64,000 nucleotides of DNA from Burkholderiales bacterium (GCA_016219375.1 JACRNC010000015.1:186001-250000), one strand, 5' to 3'; shown: positions 19,915-30,986, counted from the first letter of the stretch. Made by a program: numbers and translations. The notes: generated from the letters alone by a model not told the origin.

Positions 19915-22900
19915 GCGGCAGGAGAGGAGCGGCGCTGCATCACCTGGTCACGCAGGGCGCCGAGTTCACCCAGCACCTGCTGGATGTCGATGGGCTTGGT
20001 CCAGTAGCCGGCAAAGCCGGCAGCCTGGGCGCGGGCCACGTCTTCGGGCATGGCGTCGGCCGAGCACATGTAGGCGGGCGTGTGCTGCAGGCCGGGCACG
20101 GCGCGCAGCGCGATAAGGGCCTCGAAGCCGCTCATGCCGGGCAGATGGGCATCGAGCACCAGCACGTGCGGCGTCCATTGGCCGGCCAGGTCCAGGGCCT
20201 GCTGGCCGTCTTCGGCGATGCGCAGCTCGATGCCGGGCAGCACGCCGAAGGCCTGCTCGAAGAGCAGGGCATTGATGCGGTTGTCCTCGACGTAGAGGAC
20301 GCGCATGCGGTCGTCCGCGTGGTTGGATGGAGAGGAAGAAGGGGTCATGGAGTCGGCGGAGTCAGCCAGGGATTCTCCGCCGTCCGTCGCGGTTTGCGCC
20401 AGCGTGGGCATTTCGATGCACACGCGCGTGCCCATGCCCGGGCGGCTGCTGACGACGAGGCTGCCGCCCATCTCCTCAGTGAGCTTGCGCGCGATGATCA
20501 GGCCCAGCCCGGTGCCCTCGATGCCCGAGGTTTCCTTGCCCAGCCGCTCGAAGGGCTGGAACAGCCGGCCCAGCTGCTCGGGCGTCAGGCCCGGGCCGTC
20601 GTCCTCGATGACCAGCGCGGCGCGGCCGGGCGCGGGGTGCTCCAGCGACCAGCGCACCTGGCCGCCGGTGCGGTTGTACTTGATGCCGTTGGAGCCGATG
20701 TTGAGCAGCACCTGGCGCAGCCGCTGCTCGTCGGCCTGCACGCGCACCGCAGCCGTCAGCCGATCGACCAGCTCCACCTCCTGCGCGCGGGCCTGGGGCG
20801 TGAGCAGCTCGATGGCCTCGCGGCCGGCGCGGTCCAGCGCGACGGGCTTGAGCGTGAGCGCCAGCCGGCCTTCCTCGACGCGCTGCAGATCCAGCACGTC
20901 GTTGACCAGCGCCAGCAGGTGCTGGCCGGCGCGCAGGATGTGCTCGACATACGCATCCTGCGGCGGCCCGGCGTGCGCCATGCGCAGCAGCTGCGCGAAG
21001 CCGAGCACGGCATTGAGCGGCGTGCGGATCTCATGGCTCATGCGCGAGAGGAACTCGCTCTTGGCCCGGCTCGCCAGCTCCGCGGCCTGGCGGTGGCGCA
21101 GCGCCTCCTCGGCCTGCAGCTGCTGGGTGATGTCGGTCAGCGTGCCCACCAGGCGGCGCTGCTGGCCGTCGGTGGTGCGGGCGACGATCCTGCCGCGGTT
21201 GAGCACCCACCGCCAGCTGCCGTCGCGGTGGCGCATGCGGCCCACGGTGCTGAACTGCTGCAGCTCGCCGCGCAGATAGCCCTCGAAGGTCTGCAGCACG
21301 TGGGCGCGGTCGTCGGGGTGAATCTGCGCCAGCCACTCCGCGGCGGTGTCGGCCACGTCATGCTCGCCGTAGCCCATCACCTCCTTCCAGCGCGGCGACA
21401 GGAAGAGCCGGTTGGTCTCCAGGTCCCAGTCCCACACGCCGGCGTCGGCCCCTTCCAGCGCGAACTTCCAGCGCTCTTCGCTGATGGCCAGCTCCTGCTG
21501 GGCCTGCAGGGTTTCGGTGATGTCGCGGAAGGTGGCCACCGCGGCGTAGACCGACTGTTCGGGGCGCAGGCGCAGCGGCTGCACGCTGATGCTCAGCCAG
21601 CGCACCGTGCCGTCGCCGCGGCGCAGCGCCAGCGTGCGCTCGACGATGGCCGGCCCGCCCAGCAGCACCTGGCGCACCGGCAGCTCTCCCGCCGGCAGCG
21701 GCTGCAGGTCGGTGCCCAGCAGGGTGAAGGGGAAGGGCGGCCCCCGCCCGATCAGCGCATCGGCGGCCACGCCCAGCATGCGGCAGCCGGCCGGGTTGAC
21801 CGCGGCGGTGCGGCCATCCAGCGACACCACCACCAGCCCGTCGCTGATGGCCGCGGCCACCGAGCGGTAGAGCTCCTCGCTGACGCGCAGCTTCTCCTGC
21901 GAGCGCACCTGCTCGGTCACGTCGCGCACGACGGCGATGAAGTGGGTGACGCGCTCGTCGCTCTCGCGCACCGGGCTGATGTGCCATTCGTGCACGCGCA
22001 CGCCGTCTTCGCCGTCATGCTCGACCACCGCGGTGGCCGGCTGCTGGCGCAGCACCGCGTCCTCCAGCGTGGAGGCCACCGCGTCCACCCGGCGCGCCCC
22101 GGCCAGGGCCACGCGCCAGGGCTGGCCCCAGAGCTCGCCGCGCGAGCGGCCGCACAGCCGCTCGAAGGCCGGGTTGGCATAGACGATGGGCAGCCCCGGC
22201 TCGCCGCCGTCGAGCACCAGCATGGCCAGCGAGACCTCGGCCTCCAGCACCTGCTCCATCAGCGCCACGTCGCGGCGCAGCGTGCGCAGCTCGGTCAGGT
22301 CGCGCGTCAGGTAGAGCGTTTGCCCATCGGGCATGGGCGACAGCCGGGCCTCCACGCTGCGCAGCTCGCCGTCCTGCGTCGGCAGCTCGTATTCGATGCG
22401 CTGCACCTGGCCGGTGGCATGCGCGGCGACCAGGGCCTGGCGGGTCTGCTCGGCCAGCTCGGCCGGGCAGTCGGCATCGAAGCGGCGGCCCACCAGCGTC
22501 TCGAAGGGGCGCGACAGCAGCGGGTGCTGCGGCTGGCCGCACTCGCGCCAGCAGTCGTCCTGGTCGAGCACGAACCACAGGTCGGGGATGGCGCGCAGCA
22601 CCGCGTCGAGCCGCGCCTCCGACAGCCGCAGCCGGGCCTCCTGCTCGGCATGGGCGAGCTCCGCCTGCTTGCGCTCGGTGATGTCGATGGACAGGTGCAC
22701 GCGGCTGCCGTCGGCTAGCAGGCGGTCGCTGATCAGCAGCCAGCGGTTGTTCCAGCGCACCTCGCGGCGCTGCGGCTCGGGCCCGGCCTGGCCCAGCAGC
22801 CAGGGGATGAAGGCGTCCTCGCGGCCCACCGCGTCGGGATAGCAGCCGGCGGCCACCTCGGTGCGCACCACCTCGTCCCAGGTCGGCGTGCCGGCTGCCG

Positions 22901-24098
22901 CAGCGCCGTGCTGCTCGCGCCAGGCGGCATTACTGAGCACGATGCGGCCGTCGGCATCGCTGATCATCATCGAGGCATTCACCGTCTCGATGGCCTGCTC
23001 CAGCAGCCGCTGCGCGCGCAGGGCCTCGGCGCGGATCTGCTGCTCGCGCGTGACGTCGCGCGTGGCGCCGCGGTAGCCGCGAAAGCGCCCGGCCGAGTCG
23101 AACACCGGCAGGCCGCTGATCTGCATCACCATGCGCCCGCCGGGCATGTCGCGCTCACCGATGGCATTGGAGAACGGCTCGCGGCGCTGGCGCGCCTGCA
23201 GATAGCGCTGCCAGGCGGCGCGGCCCTCGGCATCCTCGGGCGGCTGCAGTTCCTCGAAGGCCGCGGCCTGCCAGGCCTCGCCGCGCGGCAGGCCGGTGTG
23301 CAGCCAGGTGTTCTCCGACACCCAGGTCAGCCGGCCGTCGGCATCCGTCTCCCACAGCCAGTCGCTGGCCGCCTGGCTGGCAGTGCGCATGCGCGCCTCG
23401 CGCAGCCGGGCGCGCTGCATGCTCAGGCGTGCACTCAGGTGGGTCTCGACCGCGGTGGCCAGGTCGGCCAGGGCGGCGCCCGGCGTGGCGGGCAGCGGCG
23501 CGCCGGGCATCACAACCAGCATGCCGATGAGCAGGCCGTCCAGCCGCAGCGGCAGGTGCCAGGCCGCCCGCCCGGCCCAGGCGGGCAGGGGAGGCGCGAC
23601 GAGCGCGGCCAGGAGCGGCGGCGCATCCGGTGCGGCATGGGCGAGCCGGTTGAAAGGGGGTAGGGCGGCGGCCGAGCCGGCTGAAGCTGAGGCAGCCGCC
23701 GAGTCGGCTGAACGCGGGGCAGCCTCTGAGTCCGATGAAGGCGGCGGTACAGCGCCCGGATCCGGTGAGGGCGGCGGTACAGCGGCCGGACCCGCTGAGG
23801 GCGGCCGTACAGCCGCCGAGTCGGCTGAAGGCGGCCGTACAGCCGCCGGGGCGGCAAGTGGCGCCGGCCCGTCCTCAGGCTCGACCACCCGGCCGGCATC
23901 GTCTACCAGGTGGGCGCCCTTGATCCACTGCGCGGCGTCATCGGCCAGCGCCACCCACGCTGCCTGGCCCAGGCCGGCGCTCACCGCCAGGCGGCACAGG
24001 CCGTCCAGCGCCTCGTCACGCGGGCCGGCCTGCAGGCGCAGGGTCTGCAGCGTCTGGCTGCGCCGCGCGGCGTCGTCAGGCGTGGGGGTGAGGGTCAT
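19911..24098 (-). CDS. Multi-PAS hybrid sensor histidine kinase
   Basis: 1395 residues, soluble as far as I can see (no clear membrane segments). Residues about 60-140 hold a Pro/Ser/Ala repeat tract. A GAF-like segment may precede a row of roughly five to six PAS/PAC units, each ending in motifs such as RGYRGATRDVTREQQ, HLSIDITERKQAE, YLTRDLTELRTL, FIAVVRDVTEQV, VATFRDITETL and VGTLTDITQQ. The transmitter has the H-box SRMSHEIRTPLNAVLG (phospho-His H1022), N-box NIGSNGIKYN, and G-boxes EDDGPGLT and GTGLGLIIARKL. A C-terminal receiver starts MRVLYVEDNRINALL with phospho-acceptor D1316 (LVLDAHLPGMSG) and KP at YWTKPID. It overlaps hemH by ATGA. Signal and partner are unknown. Start chosen at ATG 24098; in-frame upstream sequence looks non-coding. 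Confidence 0.88.
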   Translation of the reverse strand: MTLTPTPDDAARRSQTLQTLRLQAGPRDEALDGLCRLAVSAGLGQAAWVALADDAAQWIKGAHLVDDAGRVVEPEDGPAPLAAPAAVRPPSADSAAVRPPSAGPAAVPPPSPDPGAVPPPSSDSEAAPRSADSAAASASAGSAAALPPFNRLAHAAPDAPPLLAALVAPPLPAWAGRAAWHLPLRLDGLLIGMLVVMPGAPLPATPGAALADLATAVETHLSARLSMQRARLREARMRTASQAASDWLWETDADGRLTWVSENTWLHTGLPRGEAWQAAAFEELQPPEDAEGRAAWQRYLQARQRREPFSNAIGERDMPGGRMVMQISGLPVFDSAGRFRGYRGATRDVTREQQIRAEALRAQRLLEQAIETVNASMMISDADGRIVLSNAAWREQHGAAAAGTPTWDEVVRTEVAAGCYPDAVGREDAFIPWLLGQAGPEPQRREVRWNNRWLLISDRLLADGSRVHLSIDITERKQAELAHAEQEARLRLSEARLDAVLRAIPDLWFVLDQDDCWRECGQPQHPLLSRPFETLVGRRFDADCPAELAEQTRQALVAAHATGQVQRIEYELPTQDGELRSVEARLSPMPDGQTLYLTRDLTELRTLRRDVALMEQVLEAEVSLAMLVLDGGEPGLPIVYANPAFERLCGRSRGELWGQPWRVALAGARRVDAVASTLEDAVLRQQPATAVVEHDGEDGVRVHEWHISPVRESDERVTHFIAVVRDVTEQVRSQEKLRVSEELYRSVAAAISDGLVVVSLDGRTAAVNPAGCRMLGVAADALIGRGPPFPFTLLGTDLQPLPAGELPVRQVLLGGPAIVERTLALRRGDGTVRWLSISVQPLRLRPEQSVYAAVATFRDITETLQAQQELAISEERWKFALEGADAGVWDWDLETNRLFLSPRWKEVMGYGEHDVADTAAEWLAQIHPDDRAHVLQTFEGYLRGELQQFSTVGRMRHRDGSWRWVLNRGRIVARTTDGQQRRLVGTLTDITQQLQAEEALRHRQAAELASRAKSEFLSRMSHEIRTPLNAVLGFAQLLRMAHAGPPQDAYVEHILRAGQHLLALVNDVLDLQRVEEGRLALTLKPVALDRAGREAIELLTPQARAQEVELVDRLTAAVRVQADEQRLRQVLLNIGSNGIKYNRTGGQVRWSLEHPAPGRAALVIEDDGPGLTPEQLGRLFQPFERLGKETSGIEGTGLGLIIARKLTEEMGGSLVVSSRPGMGTRVCIEMPTLAQTATDGGESLADSADSMTPSSSPSNHADDRMRVLYVEDNRINALLFEQAFGVLPGIELRIAEDGQQALDLAGQWTPHVLVLDAHLPGMSGFEALIALRAVPGLQHTPAYMCSADAMPEDVARAQAAGFAGYWTKPIDIQQVLGELGALRDQVMQRRSSPAA
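23731..23850 (-). repeat. 30-bp tandem repeat in the sensor kinase gene
   Basis: Four imperfect 30-bp units, marked by GCGGCGGTACAGC or GCGGCCGTACAGC every 30 bp (about 23740, 23770, 23800 and 23830). They encode ten-residue units AAVRPPSADS, AAVRPPSAGP, AAVPPPSPDP and GAVPPPSSDS, with more degenerate units down to about 23650. This is a VNTR-like, in-frame disordered linker near the N-terminus. Confidence 0.85.
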
Positions 24099-24264
24099 GC
24101 AAGACAATGCAGCATCGCCGTCCCGGGCAGGTTGTCGGCCGTCATCAGCGCTGCCTGCCGGCGCCGCGTCGGCGGCGTGGTGGCCGCACCGGTCGGGGCC
24201 AGCCACTGTAGCCCACGCCGCTTCGCCTGCCATGCCGGGCTGCCCCTGCCGTCGCGAGCCCTCC

Positions 24265-24975
24265 ATGCCTGCCATCCGCGCCCTGACGCTCGACCTGGAC
24301 GACACGCTGTGGCCGGTCTGGCCCACCATCCACCGGGCTGAGGCCGCGCTGCACGACTGGCTGGCGCAGCGCGTCCCGGCCTTCGCGCGCGACCACGGCC
24401 CGCAGCAGCTGGCTGCACTCCGCCGCCAGCTGGCCGCCGAGCACCCTGAGCTGGCGCACGACCTCAGCCGCCTGCGCCTGCACGGCCTGCGCCTGGCGCT
24501 GGCCCAGGCGGGCGAGGACGCTGCCCTGGCCGAGCCGGCCTTCGAGGTCTTCCTGGCACATCGGCAGCAGGTGGACTTCTTTGCGGATGCGCTGCCGGCG
24601 CTGCATCGCCTGGCCGCGCGCTATCCCATCGTCGCCGTCACCAACGGCAATGCCGACCTGGCCCGCATGGGCATCGCCGGCTGCTTTGCCGCCAGCGTCT
24701 CGGCTGGCGACGTGGGCGTGGCCAAGCCGCATCCGCGCATCTTCCACGCCGCCGCTCAGCGGCTGGGCCTGCCGCCGCAGGCGCTGCTGCACGTGGGTGA
24801 CGATGCGCGCATGGACGTGCAGGCCAGCCTGGATGCCGGCTGGGCCGCCGCGGCCTGGGTGAGGCGGGGCGGGGCCGCTGTCAGCGACGATGCGGCACTG
24901 GTGGAGCTGGCGGCGCAGCCAGCCGTCTGGCCGGTGGCCGACCTGCTGGAGCTGTGCGAGCGGCTGGGGGTCTAG
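24265..24975 (+). CDS. HAD-superfamily hydrolase
   Basis: 236 residues with all four HAD motifs: DLDDTLW (I, nucleophile Asp), VTNGNAD (II, Thr), KPHP (III, Lys) and GDDARMD (IV). The helical cap between motifs I and II spans about residues 15-100, the subfamily I topology of YigB/phosphoglycolate phosphatase-like enzymes. A phosphatase acting on a small metabolite is likely; the substrate cannot be told. Start at ATG 24265, matching MPAIRALTLDLDDTL. The gene is divergent from the sensor kinase, sharing a 166-bp spacer. Confidence 0.88.
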   Translation: MPAIRALTLDLDDTLWPVWPTIHRAEAALHDWLAQRVPAFARDHGPQQLAALRRQLAAEHPELAHDLSRLRLHGLRLALAQAGEDAALAEPAFEVFLAHRQQVDFFADALPALHRLAARYPIVAVTNGNADLARMGIAGCFAASVSAGDVGVAKPHPRIFHAAAQRLGLPPQALLHVGDDARMDVQASLDAGWAAAAWVRRGGAAVSDDAALVELAAQPAVWPVADLLELCERLGV

Positions 24976-25044
24976 CGCCCGGCAACACGCCGGCTCGCAA
25001 GGCCGGCAGGTTCACGTCTCAACGCCCGGTCTGGTGCCCTCTCT

Positions 25045-25098
25045 GAGAGCCCGTTTGCGAGCGAGGGCCCGTTTGCGAGCGAGGGCCCGTCTGGGAGC
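25045..25098. repeat. Three 18-bp tandem repeats in a convergent spacer
   Basis: Three adjacent 18-bp units: GAGAGCCCGTTTGCGAGC, GAGGGCCCGTTTGCGAGC and GAGGGCCCGTCTGGGAGC. They lie in the 193-bp gap between the convergent HAD and cyclase genes. Too few and too short for CRISPR; no reading frame needed. A short GCCGGC hairpin (24989-25007) lies just after the HAD gene. Confidence 0.8.
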
Positions 25099-25168
25099 CC
25101 GTCCGGTAGCCGCTCGGCACGGCTGGCCCGACAGCCCGCCGGACGGCGCACGCCGGCCGCCGTGGCCG

Positions 25169-26110
25169 TCAGGCCCCGCGCGGCTCGGTGTCGGCGAAGG
25201 TCAGCACCTCGAAGCGCACCACCGCGGCCTGGCCGTCCGTGGGCGCGGCACCCAGCCCGATGGTGCCGCTGCCGTGCAGCACGCAGCTGCCGCGGCGCAG
25301 CGCGACGGCCTGCTCCTCGCCGCCGAAGCGCACATAGGTGCCGTTGTAGCTGAGGTCGGTGAGCTGGAAGTGCCCGCCGTGGCACTCAATGCGCGCATGC
25401 GAGCGCGACACCCGCGAGTCGTCCAGGCAGAAGGTCGCCTGCGGGCTGCGGCCCAGGATGATCACCGGCGTGTCGCTGCCGAAGATGCGGCTGTCGTCGC
25501 CCCAGCTCAGGCGCAGGCCCTCGGGCGGCGTGCTGCTGAGGGCATCCTCGAACAAAGTCGAGGCGGCGGTGTCGCCGAAGCGCCGGCCCTCCAGCCGGTG
25601 CACCAGTACCGGCTCGTTGCGCCCGCGCAGGTGCAGCCGCTCCAGCCGCCGGAACCGGGCCCGGTCCTCGGGCGGCAGGCGTTCCAGCGCGCCGTCGGTA
25701 GCCAGGGTCTCGTTGTCGCCGGCCAGGTCCAGCAGCCGCGCGGCCACGTTGACCGCATCGCCGAAGCAATCGCCCTGCAGCTCCACCACCTCGCCCCAGG
25801 CCACGGCGGCTTTGAGCTTGAGCGCGGTGTGCCGTGCGCCCGGCGAGGTGGGCAGCTCGATGATGCGGTCCAGCGACTCGTGCATCTCGTCAGCCGCCTC
25901 CACGGCGGCGCCGGCGTCGTCGAACACGGCCATCAGCCCGTCGCCCAGCGTCTTGACCACCCGGCCGCCCGAGCGGCCCACGATCTGGCCCAGCAGCCCC
26001 AGGCTCTGCGTCACCACCGACGCCGCCGGCGCGTTGCCCAGCTGCAGGTACAGCGACGTGCTGCCCCGCAGGTCGACGAACAGGATCACGCGCTCGGCCG
26101 TCTTGCCCAT
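25169..26110 (-). CDS. Class III adenylate/guanylate cyclase fused to FHA domain
   Basis: 313 residues. The N-terminal class III cyclase domain has both metal-binding Asp (D13 in FVDLRGST, D57 in KTLGDGLMAVF) and the transition-state pair N121 and R125 in GDAVNVAARL, so it looks catalytically competent. The C-terminal forkhead-associated domain (about 220-300) has GRSPQATF, SRVSRSHARIE and DLSYNGTYV, the phosphothreonine-binding residues. No membrane segment or signal peptide. Cyclase output could be controlled by binding of a phosphoprotein; ATP versus GTP is not decided. No kinase or phosphatase is adjacent. The start ATG at 26110 leaves the cyclase motif near the N-terminus; an in-frame start 15 codons upstream is possible. 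Confidence 0.87.
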   Translation of the reverse strand: MGKTAERVILFVDLRGSTSLYLQLGNAPAASVVTQSLGLLGQIVGRSGGRVVKTLGDGLMAVFDDAGAAVEAADEMHESLDRIIELPTSPGARHTALKLKAAVAWGEVVELQGDCFGDAVNVAARLLDLAGDNETLATDGALERLPPEDRARFRRLERLHLRGRNEPVLVHRLEGRRFGDTAASTLFEDALSSTPPEGLRLSWGDDSRIFGSDTPVIILGRSPQATFCLDDSRVSRSHARIECHGGHFQLTDLSYNGTYVRFGGEEQAVALRRGSCVLHGSGTIGLGAAPTDGQAAVVRFEVLTFADTEPRGA

Positions 26111-26187
26111 GCCCGGGATGATGCCGGCAACGCCTGCCGGCCGGGCCCCGAACAAGGCGTGAAAAAGCTCTCAATCCCCAGAACGGA

Positions 26188-26211
26188 AAAACCCGGCCGG
26201 GGCCGGGTTTT
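26188..26211 (-). terminator. Rho-independent terminator of rpoD
   Basis: Perfect 10-bp stem AAAACCCGGC / GCCGGGTTTT with a CGGG loop. On the minus strand it follows rpoD and ends in TTTT, so it should stop rpoD transcripts before the cyclase gene. The A-run on the other side would make it work in both directions. Confidence 0.85.
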
Positions 26212-26232
26212 CTAGAAGAGCGCGGGGGGGGC

Positions 26233-26263
26233 TCAGATGCTGTCCAGGGCCGTGCGCAGCTCG
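26233..26263 (-). pseudogene. Degenerate copy of the 3' end of rpoD
   Basis: About 31 bp match the end of rpoD (26297-26327) with four differences, displaced by 64 bp. Read on the minus strand it gives LELRTALDSI followed by TGA, against [10 protein letters not shown] and TGA in the true gene. Only the extreme 3' end resembles rpoD; upstream of it the sequence is Gly/Arg codons. It sits between the rpoD stop and the terminator, so it would be in the rpoD mRNA 3' untranslated region. Confidence 0.7.
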
Positions 26264-26296
26264 AGCCTGCGGCGGCCCCGTCCCCGGCCAACATCC

Positions 26297-28555
<2,259 letters not shown>

Positions 28556-28681
28556 GCAGTTCCTCAAATGGAGAGGGCGAGACGGCACGCCCGGCGGCAG
28601 GGCCGGGCGCGCACGTGTCGTTGCGGTCGAGATCGGGGCAAGCGGCGTGCGGCAAGAGCGTGCGCGGCCTGCATGTGGGCC

Positions 28682-28710
28682 ATATGGATTGCGACGCCCC
28701 GCATTTCAAG
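28682..28710 (-). promoter_or_regulatory. Putative sigma-32 promoter of rpoD
   Basis: On the minus strand, CTTGAAA (28704-28710), 14 bases, then ATCCATAT (28682-28689), which matches six of the seven defined bases less one at the 5' end of CCCCATNT. It lies about 130 bases upstream of rpoD. E. coli rpoD also has a heat-shock promoter, but inside dnaG. Moderate support. Confidence 0.5.
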
Positions 28711-28894
28711 CGGGCTCCGGCGCGATCCGGCAGCACGCCGGGCGGGAGGGGCCTGGCACCCCGTCGACCCGCCCACCAAGGGGCATGACGCAATCAAGCA
28801 CGACTCGCCGGCGCGCGGCCGTATCCGCGATTTGGCGCAAACTCTTGCGCTCCGCACGGCCTTGCCGCCCCGTCGGGCCAAAATGAAACCCTCT

Positions 28895-28923
28895 ATTATC
28901 TGTCAAGCCCGCCGGAGCGTCAA
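28895..28923 (-). promoter_or_regulatory. Sigma-70 promoter of rpoD
   Basis: On the minus strand, -35 TTGACG (28918-28923), 17-base spacer, -10 GATAAT (28895-28900): one mismatch in each hexamer with ideal spacing. It lies between the dnaG stop and rpoD, giving a leader of about 330 bases. The rest of the 392-bp spacer 28556-28947 holds the putative heat-shock promoter and no reading frame I trust. Confidence 0.75.
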
Positions 28924-28947
28924 AATGAGCGGGTTTACCCGGCCGCA

Positions 28948-30948
28948 TCAGCCGCCGGAGCCGCCCGCCGGCGGCGTTGCGCCGCGCAGCGCGGCCTTCA
29001 GCCGTGCAAGTTCCTCGTGCGTCTGCCGCAGTTGCTGCAGCGCGGCCGGGTCGCTGGCCGCTGCGGCGATCAGCGCCTGGCTGCGCCGGCTCAGCTCGTC
29101 TATCCACAGCTGCTGCAGCACCCGCTGCAGGTCTTCCAGCTGCGGCTCTTCCCCTGCGGCCACGGCCGACATCAGCCGTGTCGCGAAATCCGCCTGATCG
29201 TGGCCGCCCAGCGCGGCGGACAGCTCGGCCCAGGGTGCCGGCCCGTGGTGCTCCAGATGGCGCTCCAGCCAGGTGAAGAGCTCGCCGTGCGGCGCGGGCA
29301 GCTCGTGCAGCAGCTGATGGTCGGGTGCGGACAAGGCGGCCCACCATTCGCTGTGGGCCAGCAGCATGCGCAGCGCGTTGTCCGGTGGCGAGGCCGGTGC
29401 GCGCCGTGGCGTGGTGGGCATCGGGATGTCGGCGTCGCCACGGCGCCAGCGACCCCGGCCGCGCCAGCCTTCGCCGCCCCGGCGGCCGGTCGGCTGCGAC
29501 CCCGCGCCCTGCCAGTCGCTTGAAGCACGGCCTGGATCCGGGCCAGGGCCGCTGTCGTGCATGCCCGACGGCTCGTCGTGCGGCGGGCCCCAGGGTGTGT
29601 CGTCCGGCGGGCCGGCGCGGTGGGTGGTGCGGCCGGAGGCGGCCGGGCGCCAGAGGTCCAGCAAGTCGGATTCAGCCAGGTGGGTGCGCTCGGCCAGCTC
29701 GCGCAGCAGCTGGCGGCGCAGCGCTCCATCGGGCAGAGCCTCCCACAGCGACCGGGCCTGCGTCAGCAGCCGGGCGCGGCCCTCGGCGGTGTCCAGCTCG
29801 CAGCCCTCGGCCGCCTGCTCGACGAACTGGCGCGACAGCGGCACGGCCTGCTCGACGCAGGCCTCGAAGGCCGCGCTGCCGTGTTCGCGGATGTAGGAGT
29901 CCGGGTCATGCTCGGGCGGCAGGAAGAGGAACTTGATGCTGCGGGTGTCGCTGGCATGCGGCAGCGCCGCCTCCAGGGCCCGCGCCGCCGCCCGGCGGCC
30001 GGCCGCATCGCCGTCGAAGCTGAAGACGATGCGCTCGGTATGGCGCACGAGCTTGTGCACATGGTCGGCCGTGCAGGCCGTGCCCAGCGTGGCCACCGCA
30101 TTGGGCAGGCCGTGCTGGGCCAGCGCCACCACGTCCATGTAGCCCTCCACGACCAGCGCATAGCCCTTGTCGCGGATGGCCGCGCGCGCTTCATACAGGC
30201 CGTAGAGCTCGCGGCCCTTGCTGAAGACAGGTGTCTCCGGCGAGTTGAGGTACTTGGGCTGCCCCTGGTCCAGCACCCGGCCGCCGAAGCCGATGACCTC
30301 GCCCTGCACCGAGCGGATCGGGAACATGATGCGGTCGCGGAAGCGGTCGTAGCGCTTCTGGGCCGCGGCGTCCTCGCCTTCGCCCTGCACGATGACCAGG
30401 CCGCTTTCCACCAGCAGCGGGTCGTCGTAGCTGGGAAAGACGCTGGCCAGGCCCTTCCAGCCGGGCGGCGCGTAGCCGATGCGAAAGCGACGGCAGATCT
30501 CGCCGCTCAGGCCGCGGCCCTGCAGGTAGGACTTGGCGCGCTCGCTGGTCTTGAGCTGCTCGTAGTAGTGCTTGGCGGCCTTGGCCAGTACGTCGCTGAG
30601 CGTGGCCTGCTTGGCCTTGAGCGCCTTGGCGCGCTCCTTGTCGCGCGGGTCGGCGTCGTCCTCGGGCACCTGCAGGCCGACCTGCTGGGCCAGGTCGTGC
30701 ACGGCCTCGGTGAAGCTCATGCCGGCGTATTCGGTCAGGAAGCGCAGCGCGTCGCCGCTGGCATGGCAGCCGAAGCAGTAATAGAACTGCTTGGTCGGGC
30801 TGACGCTGAAGCTGGGCGACTTCTCGCCGTGGAAGGGGCACAGCCCCATGTAGTTGGCGCCCGACTTCTTGAGCTGCACGTGCCGGCCGACGAGCTCGAC
30901 GATGTCGGCCCGGGCAAGCAGGTCCTGGATGAAGCTGGGCGGGATCAC
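28948..30948 (-). CDS. dnaG: DNA primase
   Basis: 666-residue primase that makes RNA primers at the replication fork. N-terminal CHC2 zinc domain: CPFHGEKSPSFSV then YYCFGCHASGDALRFL (about residues 37-70). Catalytic core has the toprim motifs LVVEGYMDVVAL and FSFDGDAAGRRAA. The Pro/Gly-rich linker (about 440-530) leads to the DnaB-interacting C-terminal domain (about 530-666). The start is GTG at 30948 (VIPPSFIQDLL), the only start near the family N-terminus. Located after adk with a terminator between and immediately before rpoD. Confidence 0.96.
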   Translation of the reverse strand: MIPPSFIQDLLARADIVELVGRHVQLKKSGANYMGLCPFHGEKSPSFSVSPTKQFYYCFGCHASGDALRFLTEYAGMSFTEAVHDLAQQVGLQVPEDDADPRDKERAKALKAKQATLSDVLAKAAKHYYEQLKTSERAKSYLQGRGLSGEICRRFRIGYAPPGWKGLASVFPSYDDPLLVESGLVIVQGEGEDAAAQKRYDRFRDRIMFPIRSVQGEVIGFGGRVLDQGQPKYLNSPETPVFSKGRELYGLYEARAAIRDKGYALVVEGYMDVVALAQHGLPNAVATLGTACTADHVHKLVRHTERIVFSFDGDAAGRRAAARALEAALPHASDTRSIKFLFLPPEHDPDSYIREHGSAAFEACVEQAVPLSRQFVEQAAEGCELDTAEGRARLLTQARSLWEALPDGALRRQLLRELAERTHLAESDLLDLWRPAASGRTTHRAGPPDDTPWGPPHDEPSGMHDSGPGPDPGRASSDWQGAGSQPTGRRGGEGWRGRGRWRRGDADIPMPTTPRRAPASPPDNALRMLLAHSEWWAALSAPDHQLLHELPAPHGELFTWLERHLEHHGPAPWAELSAALGGHDQADFATRLMSAVAAGEEPQLEDLQRVLQQLWIDELSRRSQALIAAAASDPAALQQLRQTHEELARLKAALRGATPPAGGSGG

Positions 30949-30986
30949 GCGGGCAGTTTAGGCGTCGGCCCGGTGCCGGGCAGGCA

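Noticed and set aside
23731-23850. CRISPR or intergenic repeat array
   Set aside because: Units are tandem without spacers and are in frame within the sensor kinase gene.
25045-25098. CRISPR array
   Set aside because: Repeats are directly adjacent without spacers, and there are no cas genes in the window.
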